From: an uncultured Flavobacteriaceae bacterium | GTDB taxonomy: Bacteria > Bacteroidota > Bacteroidia > Flavobacteriales > Flavobacteriaceae | Assembly (NCBI GenBank): GCA_947494325.1 | Contig: CANLUS010000001.1 | Coordinates: 248,001-312,000 of the forward strand | Length of the DNA: 64,000 bases | Direction of reading: 5' to 3' | Shown: positions 26,190-36,236 of the stretch, piece by piece | How positions within the stretch are numbered: the first letter of the stretch is position 1 | How the letters are laid out: each line of letters starts with the position of its first letter | Program-made: the position numbers and the translations under genes | The notes under the pieces: model-generated | The model's database searches: none | What the model was told of the DNA's origin: nothing | The model's input: only the letters and a program-made list of their open reading frames with translations

Positions 26190-27512
26190 TTATAGCCCTC
26201 GGGTAAAACTTTTTAGCACCCCAATACCAATTGAGTTAAAGCTACGTGATTCCCCTAAATTTATAATATTGATTTCTGGGCCAATCCAAAGTGCTGGAGC
26301 TATTTTGAACTTAATATCAACACCGTAATTTAGACCTCCATCCACATCGCTTTTTGTTGATAAAGCGTAACCAAAGTTCACATTTAGATGAATTTTTTTA
26401 CTCACGTCATATTGAGCCAGTCCAACTATTGGAATATAACCAATTCCATCTCCTTTAAAAGTTGTTGACCCAACTGTGAACTCTTTTGGTGAAAAATGCG
26501 TATACCCAACTCCTATACCCGCGTTAAAACTTTCGCTTACGTTAAATAAATACGAGACATCGGCTCCGAACGTTAACGAATAAAAGTCTTTTTCCTCTCC
26601 TAAAGGCAAACCGACCTGTGCACCAACTTGTAAATAACCTTTAGCATCATGTACATCATTGATTGCTATTTTGCTCTCTTCTTCCTTATCTATTTTTGAA
26701 CAGCAAACTAAAGATTTTACCGTGACTTTTGCATTTGTAACATTACTAAATGTTACAGATTTAGTAGTTAATAAACCTGTAACCTCAGCGGTATACTCAA
26801 TTGAACCTCTTTTAATATTTTTTGTCAATTCGACAGCTCCACTACAGTCACAATCAGCAGTAACTATGGTTCGGATTTCCCAAGTAACATTAGGATAATT
26901 TAACTTCTTTAATTTTATAAAAGAGGTTTGCTTATGCCCACAAATCAAACTCATAAATTCACCAGTTTCAATTTGAAATTCTACATTGTAATTCGTCTTT
27001 AAATTATCATACTGACCTCTTACCGTTTCAATATCGTATTCGTTTAAATCACCAACATCACCACCGGTATAAAGCTTTACAAAGTCAATAAACTTGTTGC
27101 TATTGCTAAATGCGTTAAGCGCCGCATCTTCCATACTATTAAAATCACCTGTTTCAAAAGAATAGGCGTAATCACGAGATTCCGCATCGTTAAGGTGTTG
27201 GGGATAATTTAAATACGCATCTTTTATAGATTTGATTTCTTTGATCAATTTTTCATTTCCAGACTTAAGTTCATATATCACAATTTTAGATACTAAATCT
27301 ACAGGCTTGCATGGACCTGCAACCTTCGTGTCAACAAATTGTGCATTGTTAAACATCTTTGCGAATACCGTTCTTAGATCTTCAACTGGTTTTTTAAAAG
27401 TTTCTTTTTCTTTTTTCAAGGCAGCTTCATGCCTTTCCATCAGAGTTTTTTGCCCAACAATTGTAAAACTAATTGACATAGCAAGAATAACAAGTAAGCA
27501 TTTCGTTTTCAT
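26190..27512 (-). CDS. Secreted two-part protein with C-terminal outer-membrane beta-barrel
   Basis: This 440-residue protein has a signal peptide (MKTKCLLVILAMSISFTIVG). Residues about 22-280 form an unrecognised helical then beta domain with cysteine pairs (CDC near 220 and CC near 270). Residues about 290-440 are alternating beta strands with GAQVGLPLGEEKDFYS and GIGVGYTHFSPKEF, typical of an outer-membrane porin-like barrel. It lies 76 bp after the histidine kinase on the same strand, with a 16-bp palindrome in the gap, so it may be a target or output of that two-component pair. No function is assigned. Confidence 0.7.
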   Translation of the reverse strand: MKTKCLLVILAMSISFTIVGQKTLMERHEAALKKEKETFKKPVEDLRTVFAKMFNNAQFVDTKVAGPCKPVDLVSKIVIYELKSGNEKLIKEIKSIKDAYLNYPQHLNDAESRDYAYSFETGDFNSMEDAALNAFSNSNKFIDFVKLYTGGDVGDLNEYDIETVRGQYDNLKTNYNVEFQIETGEFMSLICGHKQTSFIKLKKLNYPNVTWEIRTIVTADCDCSGAVELTKNIKRGSIEYTAEVTGLLTTKSVTFSNVTNAKVTVKSLVCCSKIDKEEESKIAINDVHDAKGYLQVGAQVGLPLGEEKDFYSLTFGADVSYLFNVSESFNAGIGVGYTHFSPKEFTVGSTTFKGDGIGYIPIVGLAQYDVSKKIHLNVNFGYALSTKSDVDGGLNYGVDIKFKIAPALWIGPEINIINLGESRSFNSIGIGVLKSFTRGL

Positions 27513-27568
27513 AATTTTAAGTTTTCTATTTTGAAGTTAAATAGACAACTTTAGCTAAAACAAAACAA

Positions 27569-27584
27569 TACCTGAATTCAGGTA
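27569..27584. promoter_or_regulatory. Perfect 16-bp palindrome upstream of barrel-protein gene
   Basis: TACCTGAATTCAGGTA is fully self-complementary. It lies between the kinase stop (27589) and the barrel-protein start (27512). Just downstream on the minus strand there is a possible TTG-N17-TATTTAAC promoter, which would put the palindrome immediately upstream of the -33 element, a position suited to an activator such as the neighbouring LuxR-type regulator. Confidence 0.55.
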
Positions 27585-27588
27585 GATT

Positions 27589-29445
27589 TTAAATAGGAAT
27601 TGTAATTAAGATAGAGGTTCCCTTGTTAAGAGCAGTATTAAGTGAAAAGTCCCCATTCAATTGTTGAGTTCTAGACTTGATATTTTTTAACCCAATACCC
27701 TTTAAAGATTTAGAATTATTAAAGCCTTTACCATCATCTTCTATTGTTAGTGTTAGATAATTTTCATGACCTATGAGTTGAACATCCACTAATTTTGCCT
27801 CTGCATGCTTCACTATATTATGAAGTGATTCTTGAACTATTCTAAATAAATTAGAAGTAATAGTTTCACTAAGATTTTCTGGAAACTCGTAGCAATTAAA
27901 TTCAATAATCAACCTTTCATCAGAATGACTTGTTACCAAATCTGTAATAGCTCCTGGAAGGCCCACTAATTTTATTTCAGGAGGTGATATTTGATGTGAA
28001 AGGTCACGAACATCATTGCATAAAACATCTATTTCATCAATCATTTTTTTGTCAGAAAAATTTTTAAAAAAAATACGTTTAAAATTGCTCAATTTACTCC
28101 CTACATTATCATGTAATTCTTTCCCTATTCGTTCTCGTTCTTTCTCTTGACCATCTATAAAGGCTGTCAAAAACTTTTGTTGTTGATGGGCCAATTGATT
28201 CGAGAGCACATTACGTTCGTCGTAAATCTGTTTTACCATAAACACTATTGTAAATGTTAGGAACAAAATTTCGAATAACGACGAATAAAAAATAACTGGC
28301 AAACCGTAGAAAGTGGCATCGACAACTCCAGTACTATGATATAATACTGTAACGATAGCTCCTGTAATCATGAACAAATAAGCTATGGCGAAAAGAGTAG
28401 TCCTCTTTTTGTTTTTTTTATATAAGGCAACGATTTCATAAAAAATGAGAAGACATACTAACAGAATTATACCGTACCACATCTTCATAAAGATAGAAAT
28501 AAAGTCCAAAAAAAGTTCTGGAAAAACAAAATGAATTGAAAAACGTATAACAACTAAAGCAATAACAAATACCTTGACGACTTTGTTTAGTTTCGGGAAA
28601 CTTTCCTTTACGTTTAATACTTTCTGAGAAAAGATTATAAATAGTAAAAACGATACTTCACTAAACAAAACGTAGTGTAAATATTTATTAAAAAGTACTT
28701 CAGCACTTAAAAATATTTGCTGGTATAGACCCAAATAAGAACAAATGAAAAGTCCTAAAAACATCACATAAATCGCATAAATCAAATAGCCATAATTTCT
28801 TAAAAAATAGAAAGCAAATAAACTAAGTAATATCGATAAAACACTAAGTCCGAAATAGAGTCCAATAATTAAATATTGTTTTACACTTCTTTTATCAAAA
28901 ATAACTTCATCAAAAATCTCAATTGACGTAACTAGAGGTCTACCTATTTCTTTTCCTATTTCAATTATATAAGTCTGAGATTCATTTTTAGCAAGTTCTA
29001 TCGGTATCAAAAAATTTCTATGATCTAAAAGTCTAGATCGAAAAGGGTATCTAATACCTGTTGTATTAATAAGAGAAAAAGTATCCGATCTCTTTTTATA
29101 CGTTTTAATTTGGTCAATATGCGAATTCGAAAACTCCATTATTAATTTTCGAAAAGATCTATCCGAATTTTTTACAGTAAAGACTATATAATTTGATTCT
29201 TTTTTAAACCCAAAATAAAATTGATGACTCTTGTTTTCTATCAATTTAGATTTTGAGGCATATAGTTCTAATATTTCTTCCTTTTCATTCGAAGAATATA
29301 TCCTTGCGACTTCCGCCAAGTTAGCCTTCTCAAAATCATTAGAAATAAAAAGGGTGTCGGTTTGTGCAGTACCTTTTTTTACATTAATACAAGTAAATAG
29401 TAGGGTAATTACATAGAAAATAGTATTAAAACAACTGATTTTCAT
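27589..29445 (-). CDS. 7TMR-DISM sensor histidine kinase (HisKA_3 type)
   Basis: This 618-residue kinase has a signal sequence (1-27), an extracytoplasmic 7TMR-DISMED2-type beta domain (about 30-175), seven membrane helices (about 185-405), a dimerisation segment with ERERIGKELHDNVGSKLS (phospho-acceptor His445) and an HATPase domain (IVQESLHNIVKHAEAK; DDGKGF; GIGLKNI). This is the NarL-type partner arrangement. The response regulator gene lies directly upstream and overlaps by 20 bp. The ligand sensed by the DISMED2 domain, often thought to be carbohydrate-like, is unknown. Confidence 0.9.
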   Translation of the reverse strand: MKISCFNTIFYVITLLFTCINVKKGTAQTDTLFISNDFEKANLAEVARIYSSNEKEEILELYASKSKLIENKSHQFYFGFKKESNYIVFTVKNSDRSFRKLIMEFSNSHIDQIKTYKKRSDTFSLINTTGIRYPFRSRLLDHRNFLIPIELAKNESQTYIIEIGKEIGRPLVTSIEIFDEVIFDKRSVKQYLIIGLYFGLSVLSILLSLFAFYFLRNYGYLIYAIYVMFLGLFICSYLGLYQQIFLSAEVLFNKYLHYVLFSEVSFLLFIIFSQKVLNVKESFPKLNKVVKVFVIALVVIRFSIHFVFPELFLDFISIFMKMWYGIILLVCLLIFYEIVALYKKNKKRTTLFAIAYLFMITGAIVTVLYHSTGVVDATFYGLPVIFYSSLFEILFLTFTIVFMVKQIYDERNVLSNQLAHQQQKFLTAFIDGQEKERERIGKELHDNVGSKLSNFKRIFFKNFSDKKMIDEIDVLCNDVRDLSHQISPPEIKLVGLPGAITDLVTSHSDERLIIEFNCYEFPENLSETITSNLFRIVQESLHNIVKHAEAKLVDVQLIGHENYLTLTIEDDGKGFNNSKSLKGIGLKNIKSRTQQLNGDFSLNTALNKGTSILITIPI

Positions 29446-30073
29446 TCGCGAATTTTAAAAGATCAATACTACTCTTAATATTTAACTTTCTAAAAATGTT
29501 TTTTTTATGAGTTTCAACAGTAAAAGTACTTATAACTAACTTTTCTGCAATCTGAGGGACTCTCAACCCTTGAATTAACTCATATATAATTTCTTTTTCT
29601 CTCTTGGTAATCTTAATTTTTTTGTAAAAATTATCGTGCCTTTCTAATTGAAACTTTTTAGATATTTTCTTTACTCCTTCACCAAGATAGAATTCTTCTG
29701 ATTTATACACATGCCCAAGCGCTTCAAACAAATCATCAGTAGCACAATTTTTTAACAGAAATCCATCCGCCCCATTTCGAATGACTTCATTAATAATGCT
29801 TTCCGTATTATACATTGTGAGAATGATTATTTTTATACTTTCATGAATTCTTTTTACTTCTTTTAGGATTTCTAATCCATTCTTTCCTGGTAAATTCAAA
29901 TCCAACAAAAGAATATCTGGCACGTTCATTACCAAAGATCTTGACAGATCATTTCCGTTATTAACATAGTCAACAACGTTGTACATTGCGTTTTTTTCGA
30001 AAATCGATCGTAACCCGTCAATTACAATTTGATGATCTTCACAAATTACTATGTTCTTGATTTTTAATGGCAA
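29426..30073 (-). CDS. LuxR/NarL family response regulator
   Basis: The receiver domain (about 5-125) has the acidic pocket CEDHQ (Glu12, Asp13), the phospho-acceptor Asp58 in LLLDLNLPG and the conserved Lys in LLKNCA. The C-terminal LuxR helix-turn-helix (about 150-215) reads KITKREKEIIYELIQG and STFTVETHKKNIFRKLNI. The frame is open further upstream, but family length favours a TTG at 30073 (215 residues). It overlaps the kinase gene by 20 bp and forms a two-component system with it. Confidence 0.88.
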   Translation of the reverse strand: MPLKIKNIVICEDHQIVIDGLRSIFEKNAMYNVVDYVNNGNDLSRSLVMNVPDILLLDLNLPGKNGLEILKEVKRIHESIKIIILTMYNTESIINEVIRNGADGFLLKNCATDDLFEALGHVYKSEEFYLGEGVKKISKKFQLERHDNFYKKIKITKREKEIIYELIQGLRVPQIAEKLVISTFTVETHKKNIFRKLNIKSSIDLLKFANENQLF

Positions 30074-30138
30074 GGTGCAAGGGCTTATCTTTATAAAAAT
30101 AAAGAATTTAAATTTAAGCTTGGTAATTGTTGAATTGA

Positions 30139-30146
30139 TATATTTG
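30139..30146 (+). promoter_or_regulatory. -7 promoter element for flippase gene
   Basis: TATATTTG matches the Bacteroidota -7 box. A TTG at 30120-30122 lies 16 bp upstream, a little short of the usual 19. The TTG start codon of the flippase gene follows 21 bp later. Confidence 0.5.
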
Positions 30147-30167
30147 TAGATACCATAAAAAATAACC

Positions 30168-31622
30168 TTGAGTTCGTTACAACGATTTTTTAAAGACACC
30201 ATTATCTATGGAATTGCTGCCGTGCTGCCTAGAGCAATTAATATTCTTTTAACGCGCTTACATACAGGGAAATTGGAAACAGATAAGTTTGCCGAAAATA
30301 CTTGGTATTTTGTCTTTGCAGCCTACTTTATTGGATTCTTGACCTTTGGCCTAGAAACCGCTTTTTTTAGATTTTTCTCAAAAGAAAAAGAAAAAGGGAA
30401 AGTAGTTTCAACTGCGTTTCTTACGTTGATCACTACAGTCACCGTTTTTCTAATCACCTTATTACTATTTAACGATCAATTTGCACATTGGTTAGGTTTT
30501 AGTAATCCTCAACATTTAAAAATATTAACTTTAGTGACTGCCTTTGACACATTTGTTGTCATTCCGTTCGCTTATTTAAGAGTTACGAATCGACCTATAA
30601 AATTCGCTTCCATTAAGATTGCCAATATTTTAATCTATGCATTCTTTAATTTGTTCTTTTTATGGTTCATTCCATATGCACTTAAAAACTCGATCGAATT
30701 ACCTCATTTCTTAGCAACACACTATCAAGAAACACCTACGGTAGTATATATTTTTATCGCCAATCTTATTGCTAGTTTTGCTACGTTCTTACTACTGTTA
30801 CCGTCCATGCTTAAATTCAAATTTGAATTTGACAAAGTGCTACTTCGTAAAATGCTAAATTATGGTATTCCAATTATGATTGGAACCTTAGCCTATGTAA
30901 CGAATGAAAATCTTGATAAATTACTATTAAGAGGTGAAATTGGTAAAAGTGAGATGGGTATTTATGCAGCTTGTTATAAACTTGGGGTTTTTATGACCTT
31001 ATACATTACCGCATTTAGGCTAGGAGCAGAACCATTCTTTTTTAATGAAGCGCATAAAGAAAATGCCAAAGAAAAGTACGCCATCATTATGAAATGGTTT
31101 ACGATCTTTGGTGCATTTTTTATGCTAGCAGTAATAGCTTTTATCAATATCCCGGCTAACCTATTATTAGCTAAACCCGAATATTTTGAAGCCTTAGCAA
31201 TTGTACCTATAATTCTATTGGCTAATTTATTACTTGGTGTTTATAATAACTTATCTATATGGTATAAACTTACAGATAGAACCAAATATGGCATGTATTT
31301 TTCGGTTTTTGGCGCATTGATTACCATAGCTGTAAATCTCTTACTAATCCCCGAAATAGGATTCATGGCTTCAGCGTGGGCTACTTTGGCAGCATATGGA
31401 AGCATGTGTATTATTTCCTATTTTTATGGAAAGAAGTATTACAAAGTTCCATATAACTTTCCAAGAATATTATTATACATAGTCGTTTCTGTAGGCTTGT
31501 CTTTTATCTCTTTCTATCAATTTAAAGAGAATTATATTATTTCAACAGTGTTTGTATTGGCTTTCGCTGGACTTATTTTCTTAAATGAAAAAAATGAACT
31601 AAAAAATATCATAAAAAAATGA
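30168..31622 (+). CDS. Polysaccharide flippase-family (MATE/MOP superfamily) membrane protein
   Basis: This 484-residue protein has about 14 membrane segments and the N-terminal [25 protein letters not shown] common to flavobacterial oligosaccharide flippase-like proteins. The related function is lipid-linked sugar translocation (Wzx, MurJ-like), but no glycosyltransferases are adjacent, so the cargo is unknown. No ATG fits the conserved N-terminus; TTG is the start. Its stop overlaps the dut start by 4 bp (ATGA), so the two are translationally coupled; this gene pairing recurs in flavobacteria. Confidence 0.85.
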   Translation: MSSLQRFFKDTIIYGIAAVLPRAINILLTRLHTGKLETDKFAENTWYFVFAAYFIGFLTFGLETAFFRFFSKEKEKGKVVSTAFLTLITTVTVFLITLLLFNDQFAHWLGFSNPQHLKILTLVTAFDTFVVIPFAYLRVTNRPIKFASIKIANILIYAFFNLFFLWFIPYALKNSIELPHFLATHYQETPTVVYIFIANLIASFATFLLLLPSMLKFKFEFDKVLLRKMLNYGIPIMIGTLAYVTNENLDKLLLRGEIGKSEMGIYAACYKLGVFMTLYITAFRLGAEPFFFNEAHKENAKEKYAIIMKWFTIFGAFFMLAVIAFINIPANLLLAKPEYFEALAIVPIILLANLLLGVYNNLSIWYKLTDRTKYGMYFSVFGALITIAVNLLLIPEIGFMASAWATLAAYGSMCIISYFYGKKYYKVPYNFPRILLYIVVSVGLSFISFYQFKENYIISTVFVLAFAGLIFLNEKNELKNIIKK

Positions 31623-32050
31623 CCATAGAGATTATCAATAAATCAAAACATCAATTACCTCATTATGAAACGTTGGCGTCTGCGGGAATGGATTTACGTG
31701 CAAACATAGAGGCGCCAATAACATTAAAACCTCTTGAGAGAACGATAGTAAAAACTGGTTTGTTTATTGCTTTACCCGTTGGATATGAAGCACAGGTGCG
31801 GCCTAGAAGTGGTCTTGCTGCAAAAAAAGGTATTACAGTATTAAATGCCCCAGGTACAGTTGATGCCGATTATCGTGGAGAAATAGGCGTAATTTTGGTA
31901 AATCTATCGAATGAAGATTTTGTTATTAAGGATGGTGAAAGAATTGCCCAATTGATTATTGCTCAATATACGCAAGCTGCTTGGAAAGAAGTTACAGTTC
32001 TGGACGAAACTGAACGTGGATCGGGGGGATTCGGAAGTACAGGAGTTTAA
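31619..32050 (+). CDS. dut: dUTP diphosphatase
   Basis: This 143-residue trimeric dUTPase hydrolyses dUTP to dUMP. All five motifs are visible: [28 protein letters not shown] (catalytic Asp), ERIAQLII and the C-terminal [10 protein letters not shown]. It is coupled to the flippase gene by a 4-bp overlap and tail-to-tail with the LysE gene, overlapping by 4 bp. Confidence 0.96.
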   Translation: MTIEIINKSKHQLPHYETLASAGMDLRANIEAPITLKPLERTIVKTGLFIALPVGYEAQVRPRSGLAAKKGITVLNAPGTVDADYRGEIGVILVNLSNEDFVIKDGERIAQLIIAQYTQAAWKEVTVLDETERGSGGFGSTGV

Positions 32051-32724
32051 GGTTTGTCTATTTTGTTTTCGATTGCTGAATCTATTTTTTTAAACGTTTC
32101 CTTTGGTAACAATCCTTTTGAGGCTAGTACCAACCCGAAAATCATAAGTGCAATTCCCATTCCTCTTTTAATCTTACGAATAACTTCGGGCGTCAACTTT
32201 GATTTTAGTTGCTTCGCTAACAATATTTTTAATAAATCGGTTAAAAAATAGGCGATGATGATCGCTGAAAAATAATTAAAGATTCGGCGATCGTCCATTT
32301 CCAAATTTGGACCTACCACTACAACCATTCCTAACCAAAAAGCCAAGACTCCAATATTAATAAAATTAAGAAAGAATCCTTTTAATATCAATCCGAGATA
32401 ATTGTTCTTTTCAGCAACCACAAGTTCTTCATCGGTAATAATAGGTTTTCTTCTTTTGTAGAAGGTAAACAAGCCATAAACGAATAATATGCCTCCACCA
32501 AGAACAAATAAACGAGGGTCATCTTTTATTTTACTCAATAGTGTTCTACTTCCATAATATGCAAAGGCAACAAAAACAATATCGGCAATGATGACACCCA
32601 AATCAAAAACGACGGCTGCTCTAAACCCTTTGATAACACTAGTTTCTAACAGTACAAAAAAAACTGGCCCTATCATAAAGGCTAGGGCAATTCCTAATGG
32701 TATAGCATTTAGAATATCTTGCAT
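32047..32724 (-). CDS. LysE/RhtB family transporter
   Basis: This 225-residue inner-membrane protein has six hydrophobic segments and the LysE-type opening [21 protein letters not shown]. The family exports amino acids such as lysine, threonine or homoserine; the substrate is not evident. The ferredoxin reductase-like gene ends 13 bp upstream on the same strand, so the two may be co-transcribed. Confidence 0.85.
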   Translation of the reverse strand: MQDILNAIPLGIALAFMIGPVFFVLLETSVIKGFRAAVVFDLGVIIADIVFVAFAYYGSRTLLSKIKDDPRLFVLGGGILFVYGLFTFYKRRKPIITDEELVVAEKNNYLGLILKGFFLNFINIGVLAFWLGMVVVVGPNLEMDDRRIFNYFSAIIIAYFLTDLLKILLAKQLKSKLTPEVIRKIKRGMGIALMIFGLVLASKGLLPKETFKKIDSAIENKIDKP

Positions 32725-32737
32725 ATATTGTTAAAGC

Positions 32738-33793
32738 TTATATATCATCATAGTCAACGGTAATCTTTGCAGTGGTAGGATGTGCTTGACAAGTTAAAAT
32801 TAACCCTTCCTGAACCTCTTCTTCAGACAGAATACTATTTTTATCCATAACCGCCTTCCCTTGGGTGACTTTGGCCAAACAACTACTGCATATTCCACCT
32901 TGACAAGAATATGGAGCGTCTACTCCTTTCAACAAAGCTTGTTCTAAAATAGTAGATTTTCGAGGCATTTTAAAAGTTTCTTCTTCATCATCTAATAATA
33001 CTATTACTTCACTTTCTCCTTCTAAACTTTCGATTTCATTTGAGCCACCATCCTCGGAAGAAGTGGTAAATAATTCAAAATGAATTTTGTCTGTGTCTAC
33101 ACCTCTTTTCGTAACCTCTTCTTTGACTAGACGTATCATCGGCTCTGGTCCACATAAAAAATAACCTTCAATTTTTGTTTCGTCATAATTCTCTAGCATT
33201 CGAGCTACTAAAGAAGCATCAATTCTACCAGATAAATGACCTTCATGGGCGCTTCTGCTTAATACATAATGCACATCAAATTTTCCTTTACGTGACGAAA
33301 CTAACGCATCAATTTCATCTTTAAACATCACATCCTTTATAGTTCTATTACTATAAATCAAGACAAACTTACTATCCTTTTCTATTTCTAAAACCGAAGA
33401 AATCATAGATAATACTGGTGTAATACCACTTCCGGCTGCGAACGCAATATAGGTTTTGGCATTTCCTTCTTTCGGATTCAAATTGAATCTTCCTTTTGGA
33501 ATGGTAATTGCTAATTCATCCCCTTCCATTAACTCTGTAGTAGCATACTGCGAAAATAAACCTCCTTCAACTGCTTTAACTCCAATTCGAATTTCATCAC
33601 TTTTCAAAGAAGAACAAATGGAGTAATCTCTACGTATTTCGGTTCCATTTAGTTCCTTTTGAACAGTGATATATTGCCCAGGAATAAACGAAAATCGCTC
33701 TTTTAAACTTGATGGAATATTAAAAGTAATAGAAACCGAATTATGCGTTTCGGGGGTTACTTTTTTAATTGAGAGTATATGAAATGCTGACAT
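32738..33793 (-). CDS. Flavin reductase with C-terminal 2Fe-2S ferredoxin domain (PaaE-like)
   Basis: This 351-residue protein has an FAD-binding barrel (about 1-105; RDYSICSS is the FAD motif), an NAD(P)-binding domain (about 110-235; GSGITPVLSMI and LCGPEPMI) and a plant-type [2Fe-2S] ferredoxin domain (about 265-351; ligands in CQGGICSSC and LTCQAHP). It resembles the reductase of phenylacetyl-CoA epoxidase and other multicomponent oxygenases, but no oxygenase genes are nearby, so it may supply electrons to another partner such as a desaturase. It is often labelled ferredoxin-NADP reductase. Confidence 0.85.
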   Translation of the reverse strand: MSAFHILSIKKVTPETHNSVSITFNIPSSLKERFSFIPGQYITVQKELNGTEIRRDYSICSSLKSDEIRIGVKAVEGGLFSQYATTELMEGDELAITIPKGRFNLNPKEGNAKTYIAFAAGSGITPVLSMISSVLEIEKDSKFVLIYSNRTIKDVMFKDEIDALVSSRKGKFDVHYVLSRSAHEGHLSGRIDASLVARMLENYDETKIEGYFLCGPEPMIRLVKEEVTKRGVDTDKIHFELFTTSSEDGGSNEIESLEGESEVIVLLDDEEETFKMPRKSTILEQALLKGVDAPYSCQGGICSSCLAKVTQGKAVMDKNSILSEEEVQEGLILTCQAHPTTAKITVDYDDI

Positions 33794-33861
33794 TAATTCG
33801 TATTAATAATAAGGCTAAATGTACGAAAAAGAGTTATTCAAATTAGAGGTCATAAAAAAAA

Positions 33862-34299
33862 TTATCCTAAAGAAATATCATTCGGTAATTCGTCAATATC
33901 GTTCGACTCGTAAGGAAAGTACTCTTGCAATTTTTTCCCTGTTTCTAAAATTCCTTCTTGTAAACCCAACGTGTAGTTCCCCTCTAAAAACCTGTTTATT
34001 ACTTTATTTTTAATACTATTCCAGAAGTCTCCCGATACAACTTTATCAATACCAACATCACCCAACACGGCGAACTGTCTGTCATCTACGGCTACATAAA
34101 AGAGAACCCCATTCTGATCTTTGGTCTCATTCATTTTCAACAAACCGAATAACTCTTTGGCTCTTTCAATAGGAGATCCATCTGACGATGTTTCTAAATG
34201 AACACGAATTTCACCAGATGTATTTTTCTCAGCAGTTTTAATTGCCTCGATAATTTGAGATTCTTCTACGGTTGTTAAAAAATCTTCTACCTTAGACAT
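33862..34299 (-). CDS. TPM domain protein
   Basis: This 145-residue protein carries a TPM (TLP18.3/Psb32/MOLO-1) domain: IKTAEKNTSGEIRVHLE and NGVLFYVAVDDRQFAVLGD. No signal peptide or membrane helix is present in this short form. It follows lemA by 11 bp. The LemA-TPM pair is common in Bacteroidota; function is unknown, with proposed roles in membrane or envelope stress. Confidence 0.82.
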   Translation of the reverse strand: MSKVEDFLTTVEESQIIEAIKTAEKNTSGEIRVHLETSSDGSPIERAKELFGLLKMNETKDQNGVLFYVAVDDRQFAVLGDVGIDKVVSGDFWNSIKNKVINRFLEGNYTLGLQEGILETGKKLQEYFPYESNDIDELPNDISLG

Positions 34300-34310
34300 T
34301 CCTTGTTTTT

Positions 34311-34892
34311 TTAATCAAACTTTACTTCTGGCGCTTTATCGCTACCTTCAGCCGCTTGAAATAAAGGCATCGCTTCGAAACCAAAAAGAGAAGCCATTAT
34401 ATTTTTTGGAAAACTTTGAATCAAATCTTTATAGAGCGTTGCAGCATCATTAAACCTATTTCTTTCTACACTTATTCTATTCTCAGTTCCTTCTAATTGA
34501 CTTTGCAAATCCAAAAAACCTTGATTAGCTTTCAATTCTGGATATCTTTCTACCGTTACTAGTAGTCTCGATAAAGCACCACTCAAACCTTGTTGTGCCT
34601 CTTGGAACTTAGCAATCTGATCTGGAGTAATATTTGAAGGGTCTATGGTTGTTTTAGTAGCCTCAGCTCTAGCTTTTATTACACCTTCTAAAGTTTCCTT
34701 CTCAAAGTCGGCATAACCTTTCACAGTGTTCACTAAATTAGGAATTAAATCTGCTCTTCTTTGATATGCACTTTCGACGTTTGCCCATTGTTTTTCAGTA
34801 GCGTTTCTAGTAGTAATCATCGAATTGTATGAACTAGATCCTAGTAAAATTAAGATTGCCACAATTGCTAAAGGTACAAGCCATTTTTTCAT
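34311..34892 (-). CDS. lemA: LemA family protein
   Basis: This 193-residue protein has one N-terminal membrane helix (about 5-22) and a helical coiled-coil body with the LemA motifs WANVESAYQRRADLIPNLV, TVKGYADFEKETLE and RNRFNDAA. It is membrane-anchored; the function is not defined. It lies between the MerR-type regulator and the TPM gene in one apparent operon. Confidence 0.9.
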   Translation of the reverse strand: MKKWLVPLAIVAILILLGSSSYNSMITTRNATEKQWANVESAYQRRADLIPNLVNTVKGYADFEKETLEGVIKARAEATKTTIDPSNITPDQIAKFQEAQQGLSGALSRLLVTVERYPELKANQGFLDLQSQLEGTENRISVERNRFNDAATLYKDLIQSFPKNIMASLFGFEAMPLFQAAEGSDKAPEVKFD

Positions 34893-34912
34893 GATAAATT
34901 TATTTTGGTTGG

Positions 34913-35242
34913 TTATAATTGATTTTTGATTGTTGTTAGTGCTGATTTTACCGCTTGTAATCTGGCAATAATATCGTGATTACCCATTACTTTTTCAGGA
35001 TTTTCTTTAAGCTTATTCTTTGCTCCATCCAAGGTAAATCCTTTCTCTTTTACCAAATGATAAATCAGTTGTAAGTTTTTAATATCTTCTTGAGTAAAAA
35101 GCCTGTTTCCTTTATTGTTCTTTTTAGGCTTCAAGACATCAAATTCCTTATCCCAAAATCTAATTAAGGAGGCATTCACATCAAAAGCTTTGGCAACTTC
35201 TCCTATTTTATAATAACGTTTGTCTGTTAAATTGATATGCAT
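34913..35242 (-). CDS. MerR family transcriptional regulator
   Basis: This 109-residue protein has a MerR winged helix at the N-terminus (YYKIGEVAKAFDVNASLIRFW and NRLFTQEDIKNLQLIYHLV) and a short helical tail without effector-binding cysteines, so it is a minimal MerR protein. It overlaps the M23 peptidase gene by one base. The M23-MerR-LemA order recurs in flavobacteria. Targets are unknown. Confidence 0.88.
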   Translation of the reverse strand: MHINLTDKRYYKIGEVAKAFDVNASLIRFWDKEFDVLKPKKNNKGNRLFTQEDIKNLQLIYHLVKEKGFTLDGAKNKLKENPEKVMGNHDIIARLQAVKSALTTIKNQL

Positions 35243-36213
35243 TAATCGAATGATTGACCTTCTTGCGAAGCGGCTTTTAACATTTTTTTGAACTCATCAG
35301 GTGTTAAGTTTCCGTAATAGAAATTAATAGGATTAATTGGCTTTCCGTTTTTATGCACTTCATAATGCAAGTGCGGCCCTACAGATCTACCTGTACTACC
35401 TACAAAACCAATTAAATCTCCTCTTTTTACTTTTTGACCTTTCTTTACGTTGTATTTACTTAAGTGGGCATAAATTGTTTTATAACCAAAACCGTGGTCA
35501 ATTTCTATGTGCTCTCCAAATCCTGAAGCCCTATTATCTGCTCTATGCACTCTTCCATTACCTGTTGCGTAGATTGGCGTTCCCGAAGGTGCGGTAAAGT
35601 CCATTCCTTTATGCTGTTTTCTTGCTTTTGTAAATGGATCAGATCGCCAGCCATATCCAGAAGCCATGCGAGTTAAATCTTCTTTCTTAATAGGTTGAAT
35701 TGCGGGAATAGAAGCCAATAACTTTTCTTTATCCTCTGCCAAGTTTATAATTTCATCTAACGATTTAGACTGGATATACAATTGTTTCGAAAGAATATCC
35801 ATATTCTTGGTCACATCTATGATCATTTCAGAATTTTCGAACCCTTCTAACGATTTATATCTATTTACACCACCAAAACCAGCTTTTCTCTGTTCATCTG
35901 GTATTGGGTTGGCTTCAAAATATAGTCGGTAAATATCGTTATCTCTGTCCTGAATACCCACCAACACCTCTTGAGCTTGATTCATTTTTTTTGTGAGTAA
36001 CTCAACATGCAATTTTAAATTTTCTAGTTCACGCTTTTGTGCCTTTACTTTAGGAGAATCAACGAACTGAAATGTTATAAATACAATTAACGCAGCAAAC
36101 AATGCCGAACTTGCGAGAAAAATCAAAGATTGTTTGAATCTATCACGCTTTCTCAGCTTTATTTTCTGATACGAAAGTGTATCAGAATCGTAATAATATT
36201 TTACCTTCGCCAT
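35242..36213 (-). CDS. M23 family metallopeptidase
   Basis: This 323-residue protein has one membrane helix near residues 30-52, a coiled coil (about 55-110), and a C-terminal LytM/M23 domain (about 185-290). Zinc ligands are visible in HKGMDF (His and Asp) and HLHYEVH (His pair). It probably cleaves or binds peptidoglycan cross-bridges in the periplasm, anchored in the inner membrane. It is divergent from alaS, an arrangement conserved in Bacteroidota. Confidence 0.9.
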   Translation of the reverse strand: MAKVKYYYDSDTLSYQKIKLRKRDRFKQSLIFLASSALFAALIVFITFQFVDSPKVKAQKRELENLKLHVELLTKKMNQAQEVLVGIQDRDNDIYRLYFEANPIPDEQRKAGFGGVNRYKSLEGFENSEMIIDVTKNMDILSKQLYIQSKSLDEIINLAEDKEKLLASIPAIQPIKKEDLTRMASGYGWRSDPFTKARKQHKGMDFTAPSGTPIYATGNGRVHRADNRASGFGEHIEIDHGFGYKTIYAHLSKYNVKKGQKVKRGDLIGFVGSTGRSVGPHLHYEVHKNGKPINPINFYYGNLTPDEFKKMLKAASQEGQSFD

Positions 36214-36228
36214 AATGTGAAATTATAC

Positions 36229-36236
36229 TATTTTTG
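36229..36236 (+). promoter_or_regulatory. -7 promoter element for alaS
   Basis: TATTTTTG matches TAnnTTTG, about 115 bp before the alaS start, in the divergent gap. The -33 region reads TTC rather than TTG at about 20 nt. Confidence 0.4.
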
